Positions 38,690 through 50,489 of a DNA stretch of 64,000 nt are shown here, in pieces; position 1 is the first letter of the stretch, and every line of letters begins with the position of its first letter. Origin of the DNA: Dendrophyllia cribrosa (lineage: Eukaryota > Cnidaria > Anthozoa > Scleractinia > Dendrophylliidae); contig JAJLRJ010000004.1 in NCBI GenBank assembly GCA_024195265.1, forward strand, positions 2,055,125-2,119,124, read 5' to 3'. The notes under the pieces were generated by a model, which had not been told where the DNA came from, made no database searches, and saw nothing but the letters and a program-made list of their open reading frames with translations. The position numbers were made by a program, and so were the translations under genes.

Positions 38690-39763
38690 CTTTTCGTTGA
38701 CTCTTGTTCCCAATACCAAGAAAACAGCAACATTTCCAGATGTTAATATAATCCAGAATATACAAAAAAATAAACTTATTTGCGATTGAGGTCGGTTAAC
38801 AGCAATGTAGAAGGTGAAGCACAGTAAGGGGATGTAAAGTGAGAAAAGTACGAGGAGAAGAGGTGAAAACATCTTGCTAGCGAGTTTAACTGCGCCACGC
38901 AGTTTGCAATGTTTGTCCTTCAACGCCGTTAAGTCCAAGGAGTTTAGAATTTTTGTTGATGTCCTTTCGCAAAAATCGACAAATAGCTGTTCGAGTACCA
39001 AGCAAGTCGTGCAAAAGAATGAAACAGGAAGCAGCCAAGATCCATAACCCAAAATTAGAGAAATTAAAGAAACGATCCGGAAACCGTACCATATATCCCA
39101 AGGTTTATAGCGCCCGACGGAAGTCCAAGGCATGTATAGCAAACTTATTACGGCAGATACCGTTATTGTGATCCACACTGCAACGGCTACAATCAAGATT
39201 TTGTGCAAAGCAGTTCGCAATTTCCCGAATTCAGCGTTACAATCAATTAAGCTTCGAATAAAATTCTCAAAACGTGACTGCTTCGCTTCTGTCAGTGGCA
39301 GAACAAACATGCAGATAGTTCCGCTGAGTGCTGTTACGAGGGACCATAGAAAGCACAATAACAATACGAAGAAGGTCGAAAGCACGGTTGTACCTTCCAT
39401 ACAGAGGCTGATCAAAGCCATGGCAACATTAAACCAAACGGTCGCCATTGTTGCACAGCAATACAACAGCGAAATGGATACTCGTCTTCTACCCAGGAAA
39501 AACACTGACGACATTCGTTTTAGTGACGTTTCTCCGAAGTACACGCCAAAAAACTTCATAGTTTTTAAAATCGGACTGTATATCCCCTCGCATGCTCTCA
39601 GCATTTCTTCATTTCCATGAGAATTGTTTGGACTTGCTTCCGGTACAATTTCAACCACGGCATGGCGATCTGAAGCGAATGGCGGTATTTCATTGGTCTT
39701 GTTGAAGTGAGTTTGAAGTGGAACATGAGTTTCCGAAACGTTTACTCGCGACCGTGAATGCAT
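38690..39763 (-). CDS. GRL gene C, exon 1
   Basis: There are 358 codons from the ATG at 39763 (MHSRSRVNVSE); an upstream extension lacks ATG. It shares ILKTMKFFGVYFGETSLKRM and the ...GTRVNEK end with gene B, and has the same GCAAGT donor (GC-AG intron 1). The predicted product is about 425 aa with seven helices. It is the most distal intact member of the cluster, in tandem with B and inverted relative to A. Ligand unknown. Confidence 0.83.
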
Positions 39764-39775
39764 TTTTCGTTTCAA

Positions 39776-40831
39776 AACAGAATTTCAAATGTTGCTCGAA
39801 TGTGAAGCATCTAACTGTAAGTCCATTATTAACTCGGTTATATATATATTTTTTGTCATCCTTTCCCCCGCAGGGGATGTTGGCTCAAATTTCAATTAAC
39901 GCTCAGTAGTTTTGCTTTAATTAATTTTTGTTCTTTCTTTAAACGCTCTTTCTCAAAAGCTAGAACTACACCACATGTATCCATAATTGAGTCTGGGAGT
40001 GAAGGGTTATAAAATATGGAGTTTTATGATGTCAAATCTATGATTTATTTGCTTTTTTCATGAACTATTATGCTGTACAACAAAATGTCAAGCAGCTACG
40101 CTTACACGAGAAAAGCAAAGATATATACATGACTATGCATATACTACTTGTGTGGAAGACAATAAAATACTGCTGGTCCCAATATTCTCCTTTCTTAATT
40201 TTAATTTTTTGTGCAATAGAGTTTTTTCCTCAGATTTTTTTTGAAATAAGTTCTTTTTGTTTTTTTTATTGGATTTTGTTTCGTTTCTGTCCCATAAAAT
40301 TAAAGCTCACTGAAACTTAGATAACTACAAGGATAGCACGTTATTCGAAGCTAAAGATGACAATTACACTGCAAATAAGACTAACATATTTCCAATCATA
40401 CCGTTTTCTTTTGGAAACAGGAAATAAATGGCCATTTGGGGAATGCGTTCCAGCGCTCTCACGGTATATTTAAACAGTACTTTTATAGATAAATTTACGT
40501 TTGTGCGGATTATTCTTCAGAAGTTAGACCACCCTCTAACTTTATAAAGAAATAAAAATTGGCACTCCCATGTAGTTGATACATTTGGCTGTGTCCATCA
40601 CTATCTGGTATTCAGGTATTCAGGCTCAAATACTCCACAGTTCCAAAGAGTGAATCGTTCGATAGAGAACACTAATCAGTTCATATCAGTTATCTTTTTG
40701 CTTCCCCAGGTCTTTATATAATTTTCTACCGAAAAGTCGACTTTACGCCACATAAATAACAGCATTGAGAACACGAACGTAAAAATAAACACCATGAGAA
40801 GCCTCTTTCAATTATTTTTTATAGTGTAAAT
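39776..40831. other. Intergenic between GRL and GPCR clusters
   Basis: AT-rich DNA. The first ~130 bp are the probable 5' flank of gene C. No ORF with family features and no clear repeat is recognised. Confidence 0.4.
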
Positions 40832-40930
40832 GACGTCTTATTCAACAAGAAGTACCACACAACGTAAGTTTGGTATATCCAGCAGACTGCGCACATAACA
40901 GTAATTGTTAAAACGATCTTAGTGCTTTTC
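40832..40930 (-). pseudogene. GPCR TM6 fragment
   Basis: Reverse translation gives STKIVLTITVMCAVCWI, parallel to the TM6 region of the intact GPCR (ITKMLMTITVVYGVCWI). The rest of the receptor is missing or unrecognisable. It is a degraded paralog about 0.5 kb from the intact gene. Confidence 0.6.
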
Positions 40931-41451
40931 TCTCTGCATTTCAACAGGACAAATCCCTGAAGGTACAGCGTCTTTACGTAGCTTAACTATCAATACTGGT
41001 GATGCTCTTTATTCCAAGTCTTTTATGTTGTCTATTGTCAATTCTACGATTGTGTTGTTGTTTTAAACCAAGTCTATAAGGTTGTCGATCTATTGTGTTT
41101 TTGTGACGCAACTGGAGACTTGGTACATGTTATATGACGCACTACTCCACATTTCCGTCATTCATAGCAAACCAAGCGATATGGCCAAGTTTTGATAGGC
41201 ATACATGCTGCATGCTAAATTCTCTTTCCTTGGAAATGTTCATCTTTTTTGGCCAAATGCTCTAGTTTTGTAAATGTTATGTGCGAGTCCCAAAATTTGT
41301 TACAAATGCTAGTGATTTATTAACAAGATATAACTGCAAGGGAGCACACTCTACCATCCCCTCGGTATGGCCAGTACCTTACGCAAGCGCACAACCATAT
41401 CACCCTGGTGGTGGCAGCCATGGACACCTGTTTCGTCCTGTCTGTGATTTA

Positions 41452-42462
41452 TTAACCCTGAGTTTGTAATGACAGCGCCATTACACGGTTACTTCGTATC
41501 ATTTTAGTCAGCTGTATTTCAGGTGTCTGTTGGTTTCCTTTTGACTCTCGAGAAATCTTCAACCTAAACTCATGACTCTCAGTCTCTCTGCAACATTTCA
41601 ATAAAATATCAACCATCCGTCTCCTAAATTGTCGATTCTGCACAGCATAAACAACCGGATTTATACACGAATTGACTAAAATAAGGACAAGGAAAACTTC
41701 GTTTATAGTATACATAACATCTGCACCCCAAACGTACCAAACTACGTAAAGAATTAAGTTCGGAATCCAGCAGACCCCATATACTACTGTTATTGTCATA
41801 AGCATCTTAGTGATGTTTTGTCTAGCCCTCATCACATGTGTCGATGCATGTCGTCTGGGTACAACCGCCTCACGCAGTTTCACTATTGACTTTCCGTAGA
41901 AGAATGCCATCAGACAAGATGGAAGAACGCCAATCAATGCCAACCAAACCGCATTGTACACTAAGGGGAATCCAGCACTTGGCCAATGGCTCTCACAGAA
42001 TCCACGCTTCTGATTCAGGTTTCTTACCCAAAACAATGGGATGTTGAACATTACTGCAACAATCCAGCAAAAAACAACTACGATCTTCACTTTCTTGATG
42101 GTGAAACTTGATCGGTTCACAAACGGAGAGGTGACAGCGGCGAAGCGCTCGTACGCAATCACCACCAACGTTATCGAAGAAGCCACTGCTCCAACCCAAG
42201 TAAATGTGTCAGACGTAATTGTCTTACAAAGTATGGTTCCTTCCGTGCCTCGGGGATGATGGTACAACCCTTCCAGGATGTGTCTTGGCGTAAATGAGAT
42301 CACCATCATCAAATCAGCAATGGCCAAATTCAAAACAAGGTAGTACACAGGTGTCCTGAAAGTCTTGGTTTTGAGGATCACAAGACAAACCAGGATATTC
42401 CCTGCCACTGCTATAGCTACTAATATCGAGTGGACTACTTTACTTATTATCTTCTCCTCCAT
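41452..42462 (-). CDS. Intronless class A (rhodopsin-family) GPCR
   Basis: 336 aa from the ATG at 42462, chosen for its AACCATGG context; the longer frame lacks ATG. It shows GNILVCLVIL (TM1), LNLAIADLMM (TM2), a Cys before TM3 and one in ECL2 (GFCESHW). AYERF replaces DRY, CWIPN is in TM6 and NSCINPVVYAVQNRQF spans TM7/helix 8. The overall pattern is neuropeptide/biogenic-amine-like, as in the expanded cnidarian class A receptors. Ligand cannot be inferred. A near-identical but broken copy lies at 58684-59694. Confidence 0.9.
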   Translation of the reverse strand: MEEKIISKVVHSILVAIAVAGNILVCLVILKTKTFRTPVYYLVLNLAIADLMMVISFTPRHILEGLYHHPRGTEGTILCKTITSDTFTWVGAVASSITLVVIAYERFAAVTSPFVNRSSFTIKKVKIVVVFCWIVAVMFNIPLFWVRNLNQKRGFCESHWPSAGFPLVYNAVWLALIGVLPSCLMAFFYGKSIVKLREAVVPRRHASTHVMRARQNITKMLMTITVVYGVCWIPNLILYVVWYVWGADVMYTINEVFLVLILVNSCINPVVYAVQNRQFRRRMVDILLKCCRETESHEFRLKISRESKGNQQTPEIQLTKMIRSNRVMALSLQTQG

Positions 42463-42494
42463 GGTTAATTCCTTTTCCTCTCCTACCGGGAAAT

Positions 42495-42496
<2 letters not shown>

Positions 42497-42528
<32 letters not shown>
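42497..42528. repeat. Poly(A)/poly(T) tract upstream of the GPCR
   Basis: About 32 A on the plus strand, just 5' of the minus-strand receptor start. The paralogous copy has an interrupted A-run at about 59748-59770. It lies on the 5' side, so it is not a retrocopy tail. Confidence 0.95.
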
Positions 42529-42530
<2 letters not shown>

Positions 42531-42734
42531 AAAATCAGTTTATCTAGATTGCGTCTTTGGTTTTAACATAGCAAGGGAGCAAGGGCTTATCCGAGATGGC
42601 GGCTTTCTGAGGGAGTGTTTACGCTTTAAGTTCTGAAGGATTTCTAGCTTAGTATGGGCTACGATGGGTAAGGGTGGTCGATGTGCTGTTTTCGACTACA
42701 ATAATGGCAGAACTAATTTTATTATTAAACCTTA

Positions 42735-43565
42735 TAATATATATAGATAGGCTGACAGCGTCGCTCCCTGAACAGAAAGCCGATGGTAAGATTAACTAAG
42801 GTGAAAGGTCGGAAGCACAAGAATTAAGATTGACGACCCGGCTATTCTCAACTACAGAATTACCCGACCGTCTGCACAGTAAATTAAGACAGTACAAAAG
42901 TTCACAAAAACAACTTTTTCTGGGTCTAGAATAACTAGTATGACTAATTTCCGAATAAAATACACCTGTTGGGTATCAAAAATTGCCCGAGAAACTGATT
43001 TGGAAATCAAAATTGCAAAACATACACAATGATATTTGCATAAGGCGACGCGAGTGAAGTTAGAACAGTTACTATAAAATCCAAGTCTTGCGGTTTTGTT
43101 TACATAAAATCGCTTTTCAACCTATGTAATGAATGAACGAACACATAAAATTGCACAACACAATCTTCTTTCGAACAATTTTATTCAAATCTCAATAAGT
43201 TCATGTTTAAAAGCTAAACGCGTACCATTTATAGCGCATCGAGGCCAAGCTGTCTTCGATGAAATTCAAGAAATCAATGCAACTGAATTTAAGCACGTTT
43301 TATAAACAATTCTCCAAAATTAACGAGAGCACAAAGAAAAAGTCAATCACAAGATTGATATCAACATAAATTCCCATCGAAAAATGTAATCTGTTTTACC
43401 TTTAAGTCCGTCGCTTACTTGGAAATTCTATAAATCTCCACTTCTTTGGTTGTGAAATCCATAATGAAAACAAACATCTCGGATGTTGTGTGGCGTCATA
43501 CGCGCATGTTTTGCCAACACGGGCGGACGGGCACACACGCGTCCGCGAAACATTCCGCTAGCCAT
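42735..43565. repeat. Dispersed repeat family D, copy 1
   Basis: This segment aligns with 55150-56287 over most of its length (ATAGATAGGCTGA..., TTCCGAATAAAATACAC, CAATCTTCTTTCGAA, CATACGCGCATGTTTTGC). The second copy has an extra ~250 bp near its end. A truncated inverted copy is at 33365-33735. No ORF is maintained. Confidence 0.75.
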
Positions 43566-44013
43566 GGCGATGAAAAATGACGGGCATAGGTTTAGTTCTA
43601 TGAGTATGGGGCTCCGCGCGGGACTTCGGCCCGCAGAGCTCCGCTATAAGTGCGTTTGATGGCAATAACGAACTTCGTTTCTGGAACTGTCGAGAGCAGA
43701 AATATTACAACGTCTGGACCAAGCTGTTAAAAAGAGTTGATTACAAGCCGAGAAAATCGCCTAAGGGGCCGATTACGGCTGTTGTGATTACATGGCGAGT
43801 TCACAGCTCGAGCTAAAACTTGAGCGTGTGTGTAAAAATCCAAACAAGTTGGCGTCTAAAATCAGATTTGTAGAAATTGACGCTTATATTTCTTTCAAAT
43901 AAGCAGCATTGTTTCACTACAAAATACCCTAGCCATACCTACACGAAATGTTTCTTGGTAATATATAAAATCACTTTATCCGCATTCGCCATTAGTATGC
44001 TCCATTCTACTTC

Positions 44014-44050
<37 letters not shown>

Positions 44051-44068
44051 ATTATATATATATATATA

Positions 44069-44188
44069 CAGCAGTTTGCAAAAATTTTGAACCCCCCCAA
44101 AATATATCATTATATCCCTGCTCTCTAACATTGCTATATATATGGATATAATGATATAATTTGGGGGGTTCAAAATTTTTGCAAACTG

Positions 44189-44191
<3 letters not shown>
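44069..44191. mobile_element. Tc1/mariner-type foldback MITE
   Basis: This 123-bp palindromic element with ends CAGCAGTTTGCAAAAATTTT (and complement) sits inside a (TA)n tract with TA on both sides. Arms are about 45-50 bp and include CCCCCC and AATTATATCATTATAT-like parts. Confidence 0.85.
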
Positions 44192-44236
<45 letters not shown>

Positions 44237-44409
44237 CCAGACATCGAAATATATTCGCGATTTTGTCATAATCCTTATCCCACCGATACCTTTCTCTGTT
44301 TTGTCGAAACTGAAATTTGCAGTTCAGTTAGTTTAAACCGACTGGTACAGACTACTTTGTGACCAATGAAACAGCAAGCGACCTCCTTTAAATGCACCCC
44401 CTTAGTGGT

Positions 44410-44454
44410 ACCATGGATAGTAGAAGGAGCCCAGCTCCTTCTACTATCCATGGT
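44410..44454. repeat. Perfect 21-bp-stem hairpin
   Basis: Arms 44410-44430 (ACCATGGATAGTAGAAGGAG plus C) and 44434-44454 are exact inverted copies with a 3-nt loop (CCA). It could encode a small hairpin RNA or be the remnant of a palindromic insertion. No flanking element is evident. Confidence 0.85.
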
Positions 44455-45825
44455 GGTACGACATCGATCCACAATAAACACAAACCCTCCTTCTGAAGAG
44501 CAGCGAGGAAGAGTCAGTATGAATTAAGAGAAGGTGTTCAATCTCCATTCAGTTTATTTTACTCGGTTTATTGCCAAGTACAAAAACCTGAATGCAGTTC
44601 AAGTTGGTTTATGGAAGTCGAGAACGAAAAAATGAACTTGAAATAACCGCTTAGGCGCTTCCTGTTTCGAGGAAACAAGAGGCTATTAGTTAGCAGATGC
44701 CCTACGTGAGGAGTTTCCTACAGTTTTGAGCCGGCGCGGTGGATGAATCCAGACACAGATCAGTAAAGTTTCCGCACTCAACTAAAAGCTCTTAGCAGTT
44801 CTTTCCCGTTATACTTTTTGCCGTAAACGGTTTGTTTTCTCAATTTTTTAGTGGCGCTGTTGCTTGTAAAAGGTTAGCAGGCAGTTAGATTGAACGAGAC
44901 AGTCAGTGACCCGAGGGGGACTGTCCCATATAAAATTGAGGGAGGTGATTTCGCAGTTATCAGTATACAAGAGCTAATTTTGGTAAAGAAAGAATAATTC
45001 TACAAGTTTATCAAAACAATAGTTCAATTTAACTGGAACAAGTCATGTGTAGACTCTTTTGGCTCTTAAAACTGTATATTTCCAGCTTTTCTATTATGGG
45101 AAACGTTTTTGAGCGAAAAAATCAATAATGTTCATACAGTATCAAAGAGCGACATGTCTTCCCCCAGTGTAAATCGTGTTTTCTTTTTCCCGGTTTGAGC
45201 AGTAAAAGTTGTAGACTTTTACGATCGAAATTTTGAGGTTCAAAACTCGCGCACGTTCCAAGTCAAGTCTTGTCTAGCCTGCATAACGGGCGTTATTGGG
45301 GACGCTCAAGCGGGTTTTGGGGCGCGAGCGCGAAACGCGAAACGCGAGACACGAGCGCGAAGCGCGAGACACACACATAAATGTTCTTCAAGCATTTTGT
45401 TCAGGCCAAGGAATCCTGGATTTTTCACCACACCTACAGTGCAGAATCGTCTTAGCCTCGTTTGTATTTATTAAAAGAAAATGCATCGTATATGTTAAGC
45501 AGTTGTTAATACACTGTATGAATAATGTTTGCGCTGTAGAGGATTTGATAGGATTGAAGAGAAATTTCAAAAATTCTATCATTTAGTGTAGAAACAAGCC
45601 AGGTTAATAATTTCCAACTGAACTATCGATCAATGGTCATAATTTAACTGACAAAAGATTACTGATTCTTCTCATTCAGAACCTAAGCCTTGGCAGATTT
45701 TTAGCCTGACCAGCCCAGGGTTGCTCAAAAAACAGTTAACAGTATGTCCATTGGCATACTTGTGTTTGGGTGATCCAATCCGTGTGTGTCATGCATAGCC
45801 CACATTTGACCGTTGCCCATCACTA

Positions 45826-45902
45826 GAGTTCTCAGTAACTTAGTGGTTAGAGCATCCGACTAGAATACGGAAGGTCGTGGGTTTAAATCCCATCTGGAAC
45901 TC
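45826..45902 (+). tRNA. tRNA-like module, probable SINE head or tRNA pseudogene
   Basis: A-box-like TTAGTGGTTAGAGCATCC and B-box-like GGTCGTGGGTTTAAATCCC are correctly spaced. A GTGGG/CCCAT T-stem is present, and the ends GAGTTCT and GGAACTC can pair. The anticodon stem is imperfect, so function as a tRNA is doubtful. A T-run (45906-45912) follows, as in Pol III terminators. Dispersed tRNA-derived SINEs of this type are common in cnidarians. Confidence 0.5.
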
Positions 45903-46344
45903 CGATTTTTTTCTGAGCTCCTTTTCTCTCCACACTCGTTATTCATATTCATATATATTTCAATATCAACAAGAGCAGTTCCTTTCAGAACTGTAATCAC
46001 TTGAATGATCACGCTCGACAGACTATACTACTGCATTGTAATAGTCCTCAATTCACTGAAACGATAAACTATAATCGAAGTAGCTCTAAATGGCTATCTA
46101 TTGCATTTAAATAGTAAAAGAGAGGTCACTATAGAAACGGAAAAATACCTAAAAACCTCGTTATGAAACACGTGTATCGAAAACTCTGCTTCTGGCACCA
46201 AGGACAAAGGGGGTTCCAGGACTATCACTGACAAGAAAACGAGGCATAGTAAGCCATGTGTAGATACTGATAATTATGTGAAAGATTCCACTAGCACTGT
46301 CTCTTTACAATGTATGTGCAGTATATCTACCACCTTACTGTTTC

Positions 46345-46680
46345 CAATTGATTTCACAAAATCAACAAAAGAAAATGTTATTTCAGTACAATACAATACA
46401 ATACAATATCTTTTATTTAGACACGGAAATGGTCAGCTTGGAAATGAAACACACAAAAGGCCTTTTGCTGGTATATTTGATCTTTGCATTGATTAGGTTG
46501 GTCTTGTCTTTAAAATATTATCTTCGTTTGCCAGATTATTAAGACAATATATTTTCTTACCAATAGCATTTGAATCCAGTAATTTTACATGCGCACGTAC
46601 CGTAAGAAATAATTATAATAATAATAATAATAATAACAATAATAATAATAAAACCATTAGATAGCTTGTCTTATTTTATG
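46345..46680. repeat. Segmental duplication A, left part
   Basis: This matches 61548-61855 (shared ACAAAATCAACAAAAGAAAA, AAACACACAAAAGGCC, CATGCGCACGTACCGTAAGA), including an (AAT)n microsatellite. The duplicate continues after the LINE at 50020-50450 and, uninterrupted, at 61855-62308. Confidence 0.88.
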
Positions 46681-46745
46681 TATTTACACGATCTTATACC
46701 TATGAATCAAAAAGTTTAAAAATTAAATCGCGAATTGACTTTTTT

Positions 46746-47861
46746 TTGATAGCAAAGTATTTTACTGACCACGTTGTAAAAACGGAAACCCGCTCATCGA
46801 TTGCGCCTGATCATAAAGCAATTTTCCTTAGCTTAAAAATTGATAACGCTTTTAGACGGGGGCCTGGGAACTGGAAATTCAATAATTCTTTGTTGGAAGA
46901 TGAAGATTATTTAGAGCTGATAAAAGGATATTTACCCTTCATTGAACAGAAATATAAGGATGTTGAGAGTGATCAGTTGCTCTGGGAACTTACTAAAATG
47001 GAAATACGATCTAAAACAATTGATTATTCAAAAAGAAAAAGGAAAAGATTAAGGGACCGTGCAGAAATTGTTCAACAAAAAATTCAAGAAATAGATGGCA
47101 AAATATGCAACGAAGGGTGTTTAGACGACGTGGTTTTAATGGAATACGATCGGCTCAAAAGTGAATTAAATGACCTATATACAATAAGAGGGAAAGAAGC
47201 GATGTTTAGATCGAAGGTGAGGTGGATAGAAGATGGTGAAAAGCCAACGAAATACTTCTTTAATATAGAAAAAAGGAACTATGAAAGGAAAGTTATAACG
47301 AAATTAAAAGTTAACGGAGGCGAGATCATCACGGATTTCCGAAGAGTGAATCAGGAAATTGAGGAGCTTTACAAAACGCTCTTATCTACCAAAGTGGAAC
47401 CTGGTGATGACGACAACAATGATAAATTATTTCAGGATTTTGTCAAAAATTTAAATTTTCCTAAGTTATCGGATGAGGAGCATCAAGACCTGGAATACGA
47501 TATTTCAAAGGAAGAACTGTTAAATGCTTTAAAAGGTCTCAACGACAACAAAACTCCAGGTGACGATGGCTTTACCAAAGAATTTTATGAAGCCTTTTTT
47601 GAGTTCTTAGGCGATAGGATGCTCAATTCTTTTAAGGAAGCTTTCGGTAAGGGGAAGTTGTCAATATCTCAAAGGAGAGGGGTTATTTCTTTAATACCAA
47701 AAGATGAAAATTATCTTGTTGTTTTAACCAACTGGCGTCCTATAACGCTGCTAAACGTGGATTACAAAATACTTGCAAGATTAATTGCCAAACGAATTGA
47801 GCCTAAACTACCCACCTTAATTCATACCGATCAGACAGGTTTTGTTATGTCCGCCTTTTAA
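46746..47861 (+). pseudogene. LINE ORF2, endonuclease end and RT N-terminal part
   Basis: The frame is open at the 5' truncation with no ATG start. APDHKAIFLSL is the last (SDH-type) motif of the APE endonuclease. A basic coiled segment follows, then NDNKTPGDDGFTKEFY and NWRPITLLNVDYKILARL of the RT palm/fingers. The frame is lost near 47845, where some codons before the RLLNDI motif are missing. Confidence 0.85.
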
Positions 47862-48202
47862 ATGATATTATGGAGTACACAGAGATGAATAAAATCCCTG
47901 GTATTATGGTATTTGTAGATTTTGAGAAGGCTTTTGATTCATTAGAATGGCATTTTATCCAAAATACATTAAGATTTTTCAACTTTGGACCTAACATTAG
48001 ACAATGGATATCTACGCTTTACTGTGATGTGGAAAGTGGAGTACTTAATGGAGGCTATATGACAAATTACTTTAAAGTATCAAGGGGAGTCCGTCTGGGC
48101 TGCCCTATGAGTCCCCTCCTCTTTATTCTAACTGCCGAAATACTTGCACAAAAAATTCGTCAGTCCCAATATCCAAGGAATTGTACTTCCGGGTTCGGTT
48201 GA
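47843..48202 (+). pseudogene. LINE ORF2, RT motifs A and B
   Basis: This reads in a second frame with VFVDFEKAFDSLEW (motif A) and GVRLGCPMSPLLFILTAEIL (motif B). It ends by a frameshift near 48165. Confidence 0.85.
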
Positions 48203-49832
48203 GGCCAAGTTGAGTCAGTTTGCTGATGACACAACCCTTATATGCAAGGACGTTAACTCATTAAGGGAGAACATATCTGTTTTGAATGAGTTTGGAAAAA
48301 TCTCAGGTCTTAAACTAAATAAGAAGAAGACAAAAGCCATGTGGATTGGTTCGCTGAAAGAAAACAAAACTTGTCCTATTGGAATAAGCACAACCAAAGA
48401 TCCAATTAAAATTTTAGGCACCGTCGTATCCTATAATAGTGATAAGAATGACTATCAAAACTTTTTCATCAAAATTCAAAAAATGGAAACTAAGCTAAAC
48501 ATTTGGTTATCCCGTGACCTGACGCTTATGGGAAGAACTCTCCTCGCAAAATCTTTGGGCGTTTCCAAATTGGTTTATGCGGCCTCAATGCTAACTGTCC
48601 CTGAGGAAGTCATAAACATTGTTCAAAGAAAACTTTTTAGCTTTCTATGGAAGAATAAAAATGATAAGATTAAGAGAATTGTTTTATATCAGGCCCAGAG
48701 TAAAGAAGGGCTTAACTTTCCAAATTTCAGAACAACGGTCAAATCGTTACGTCTAAGTTGGATAAGTAGATTTTTATGTGGTTCCAATGATGATGCGTGG
48801 AAAGCAATACCAAATGCATTCTTTAATAGATATGGAGGGCTGTCCTTTTTACTTAAATGTAATTACAATACAAAGAAACTTAACAGGAATACTCCTCTCT
48901 TCTACATTGAACTTTTAGACTATTTTAAGGAGTTAAAGAGTCTTTACAATGATTGCTACAGCAGCATTCTACTTTTATGGAACAACGAAAACATAACAAT
49001 TGAAGGGAAATCTCTGTATTGGAAGAAATTGGTCGACAAAGGAGTTCTTTTTGTGCAAGATCTATTAAATAATAATGGCAATTACCTTACTTATGAAGAC
49101 TTCATGCAGAAATACGAAATAGACATTAATTTTATTTACTATTTTCAATTACTTGCTTCTATACCATCAAGCCTAAAAACTGAGGGTGCATTAACTGTAA
49201 GACCGCTCGACTCTTACCTTGATGATTCCAATGTATTTCAGCTTTCTGAAGAAAAAAATTTCTCACTCTCAAAGACGCGATGTAAGGACTACTATTCATT
49301 GTTTCGTAGTAATTTGAAATATGAGCCTACCTCGGTTAAAACTTGGGCTAGGTATTACCCTCCTTTTGCTAACAAATGGGAAGAATTTTTCAAGGCCGTT
49401 TATTGCCTCTCAAGGGACAACAAGCTAAAACAGTTTTCCTTTAAACTACTTCATCGAATTTTAGTAACTAATAAAGAGCTTAAAAAGTACAAAATTAAGA
49501 CGGATGACAAGTGTTTCTTCTGTAAACTCCCTGACTCCCTTGAACATACATTTCTGGAGTGCTCAGTCATGAATGATTTTAGTAATTACGCAATACTACA
49601 TTTCAACGAAGACAACAAAATACATCTAAACTTGTCGAAGTTTCAATTTTTGTTCAATGATTTTACTTTGCCTTCGAATCTGCGCTCACTACTCAAACGT
49701 AAATTTAATATATTAGTTGTACTCGCTAAAAAATATGTTTATTCCTGTAAAATAACCGAAAAGATACCCAGCCAATCAGAATTCCAAGAAAAACTAAAAT
49801 TGCAATGGAAAATAGAGAAATGTGAAAATTAA
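48144..49832 (+). pseudogene. LINE ORF2, RT motif C to C-terminus
   Basis: A third frame starts before SQFADDTTL (catalytic motif C). It continues through the thumb and a long C-terminal region to a CFFCKLPDSLEHTFLEC zinc knuckle (CX2CX8HX4C), typical of L1-group ORF2. The stop is at 49832, with a short A/T-rich 3' UTR after it. No functional enzyme can come from this copy. Confidence 0.88.
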
Positions 49833-50019
49833 AATGATCTTCTTTTCTTATAGATCATGTAAACCCTATATTTCATAATTTTATTTTCTCTTTTGTGTAC
49901 TCTTTTCATGTTATATTTATTTATATTTACATTTTATTACCTGTTACACTTTATTACCTGTTATTTTGTATTTTTATGTGTGCAAATAATTCAATAAAAA
50001 AAATAAAATAAAATAAAAA

Positions 50020-50450
50020 GTATTTATCGTTATTAGAAGCGTTTATGTTCAAAATCTCGATCCATTCAAGCTGAAAACAGCCGCAGCAGCCGAAATAATT
50101 AAAAGCAGCTATATTTAACTACTGTGGGATGTAAGTTTTTTTAATTCAGAAGTTTTAAATTCAGAAGCGAAAGTTTTAGATTCAGAAGCGAAATTTTACA
50201 GCTTTCCAAATATAATTAAGTCAACATGTCGCTTTGACATCCTTTTTTAATAGAACGATACGGCACCAAAGCCGGGTTTTTACACCGAGCTGTTTGTTTC
50301 TCTGACAAAAAATGCTGACTGAGATGCTGCTAAAAGCTAATGAAATGCAAGTGATAAGAAAAAGTTAAAACCTCAGTTGTTTTTCGGTCCAATTTTCAGT
50401 GCAACTGGGCTTTCAAACCGACGAAGCCGGAATCTGATATTTTCTTCCTA
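50020..50450. repeat. Segmental duplication A, right part
   Basis: This matches 61855-62308 (AAGCGTTTATGTTCAAAAT, AAAACAGCCGCA, ATGCTGACTGAGATGCTGC). It joins directly to the left part (46345-46680) once the LINE and its target duplication are removed. Confidence 0.88.
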
Positions 50451-50489
50451 CATCCTCTTTCAAATATTGTTTTGATGTATAATATTATT

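Larger units (their letters stand above)
43566..45825. other. Intergenic with MITEs and simple repeats
   Basis: Apart from the TA-flanked MITE at 44069-44191 and the hairpin at 44410-44454, this holds (TA)n tracts and a GCGAAACGCGAGACACGAGC-type low-complexity tract near 45325-45372. No gene is supported. Confidence 0.5.
46687..50019 (+). mobile_element. 5'-truncated LINE (L1/Tx1-like)
   Basis: This 3.33-kb insertion ends in AATAAAAAAAATAAAATAAA-type repeats and is flanked by 7-bp GTATTTA (46680-46686 and 50020-50026). The paralogous segment at about 61840-61870 lacks it, showing the empty site. It contains the very end of an APE endonuclease and a whole reverse transcriptase region with frame breaks. 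Clade is inferred from the C-terminal CCHC knuckle. Confidence 0.85.

Noticed and set aside
42462..42528. The intronless GPCR as a processed retrocopy because of the adjacent poly(A)
   Set aside because: The A-run is on the 5' side of the gene in its own orientation. It is shared as part of a longer duplication, so it is a microsatellite and not a retrocopy tail.
43877..44269. ORFs made of Tyr/Ile repeats near 44 kb
   Set aside because: They are translations of (TA)n microsatellites flanking the MITE.
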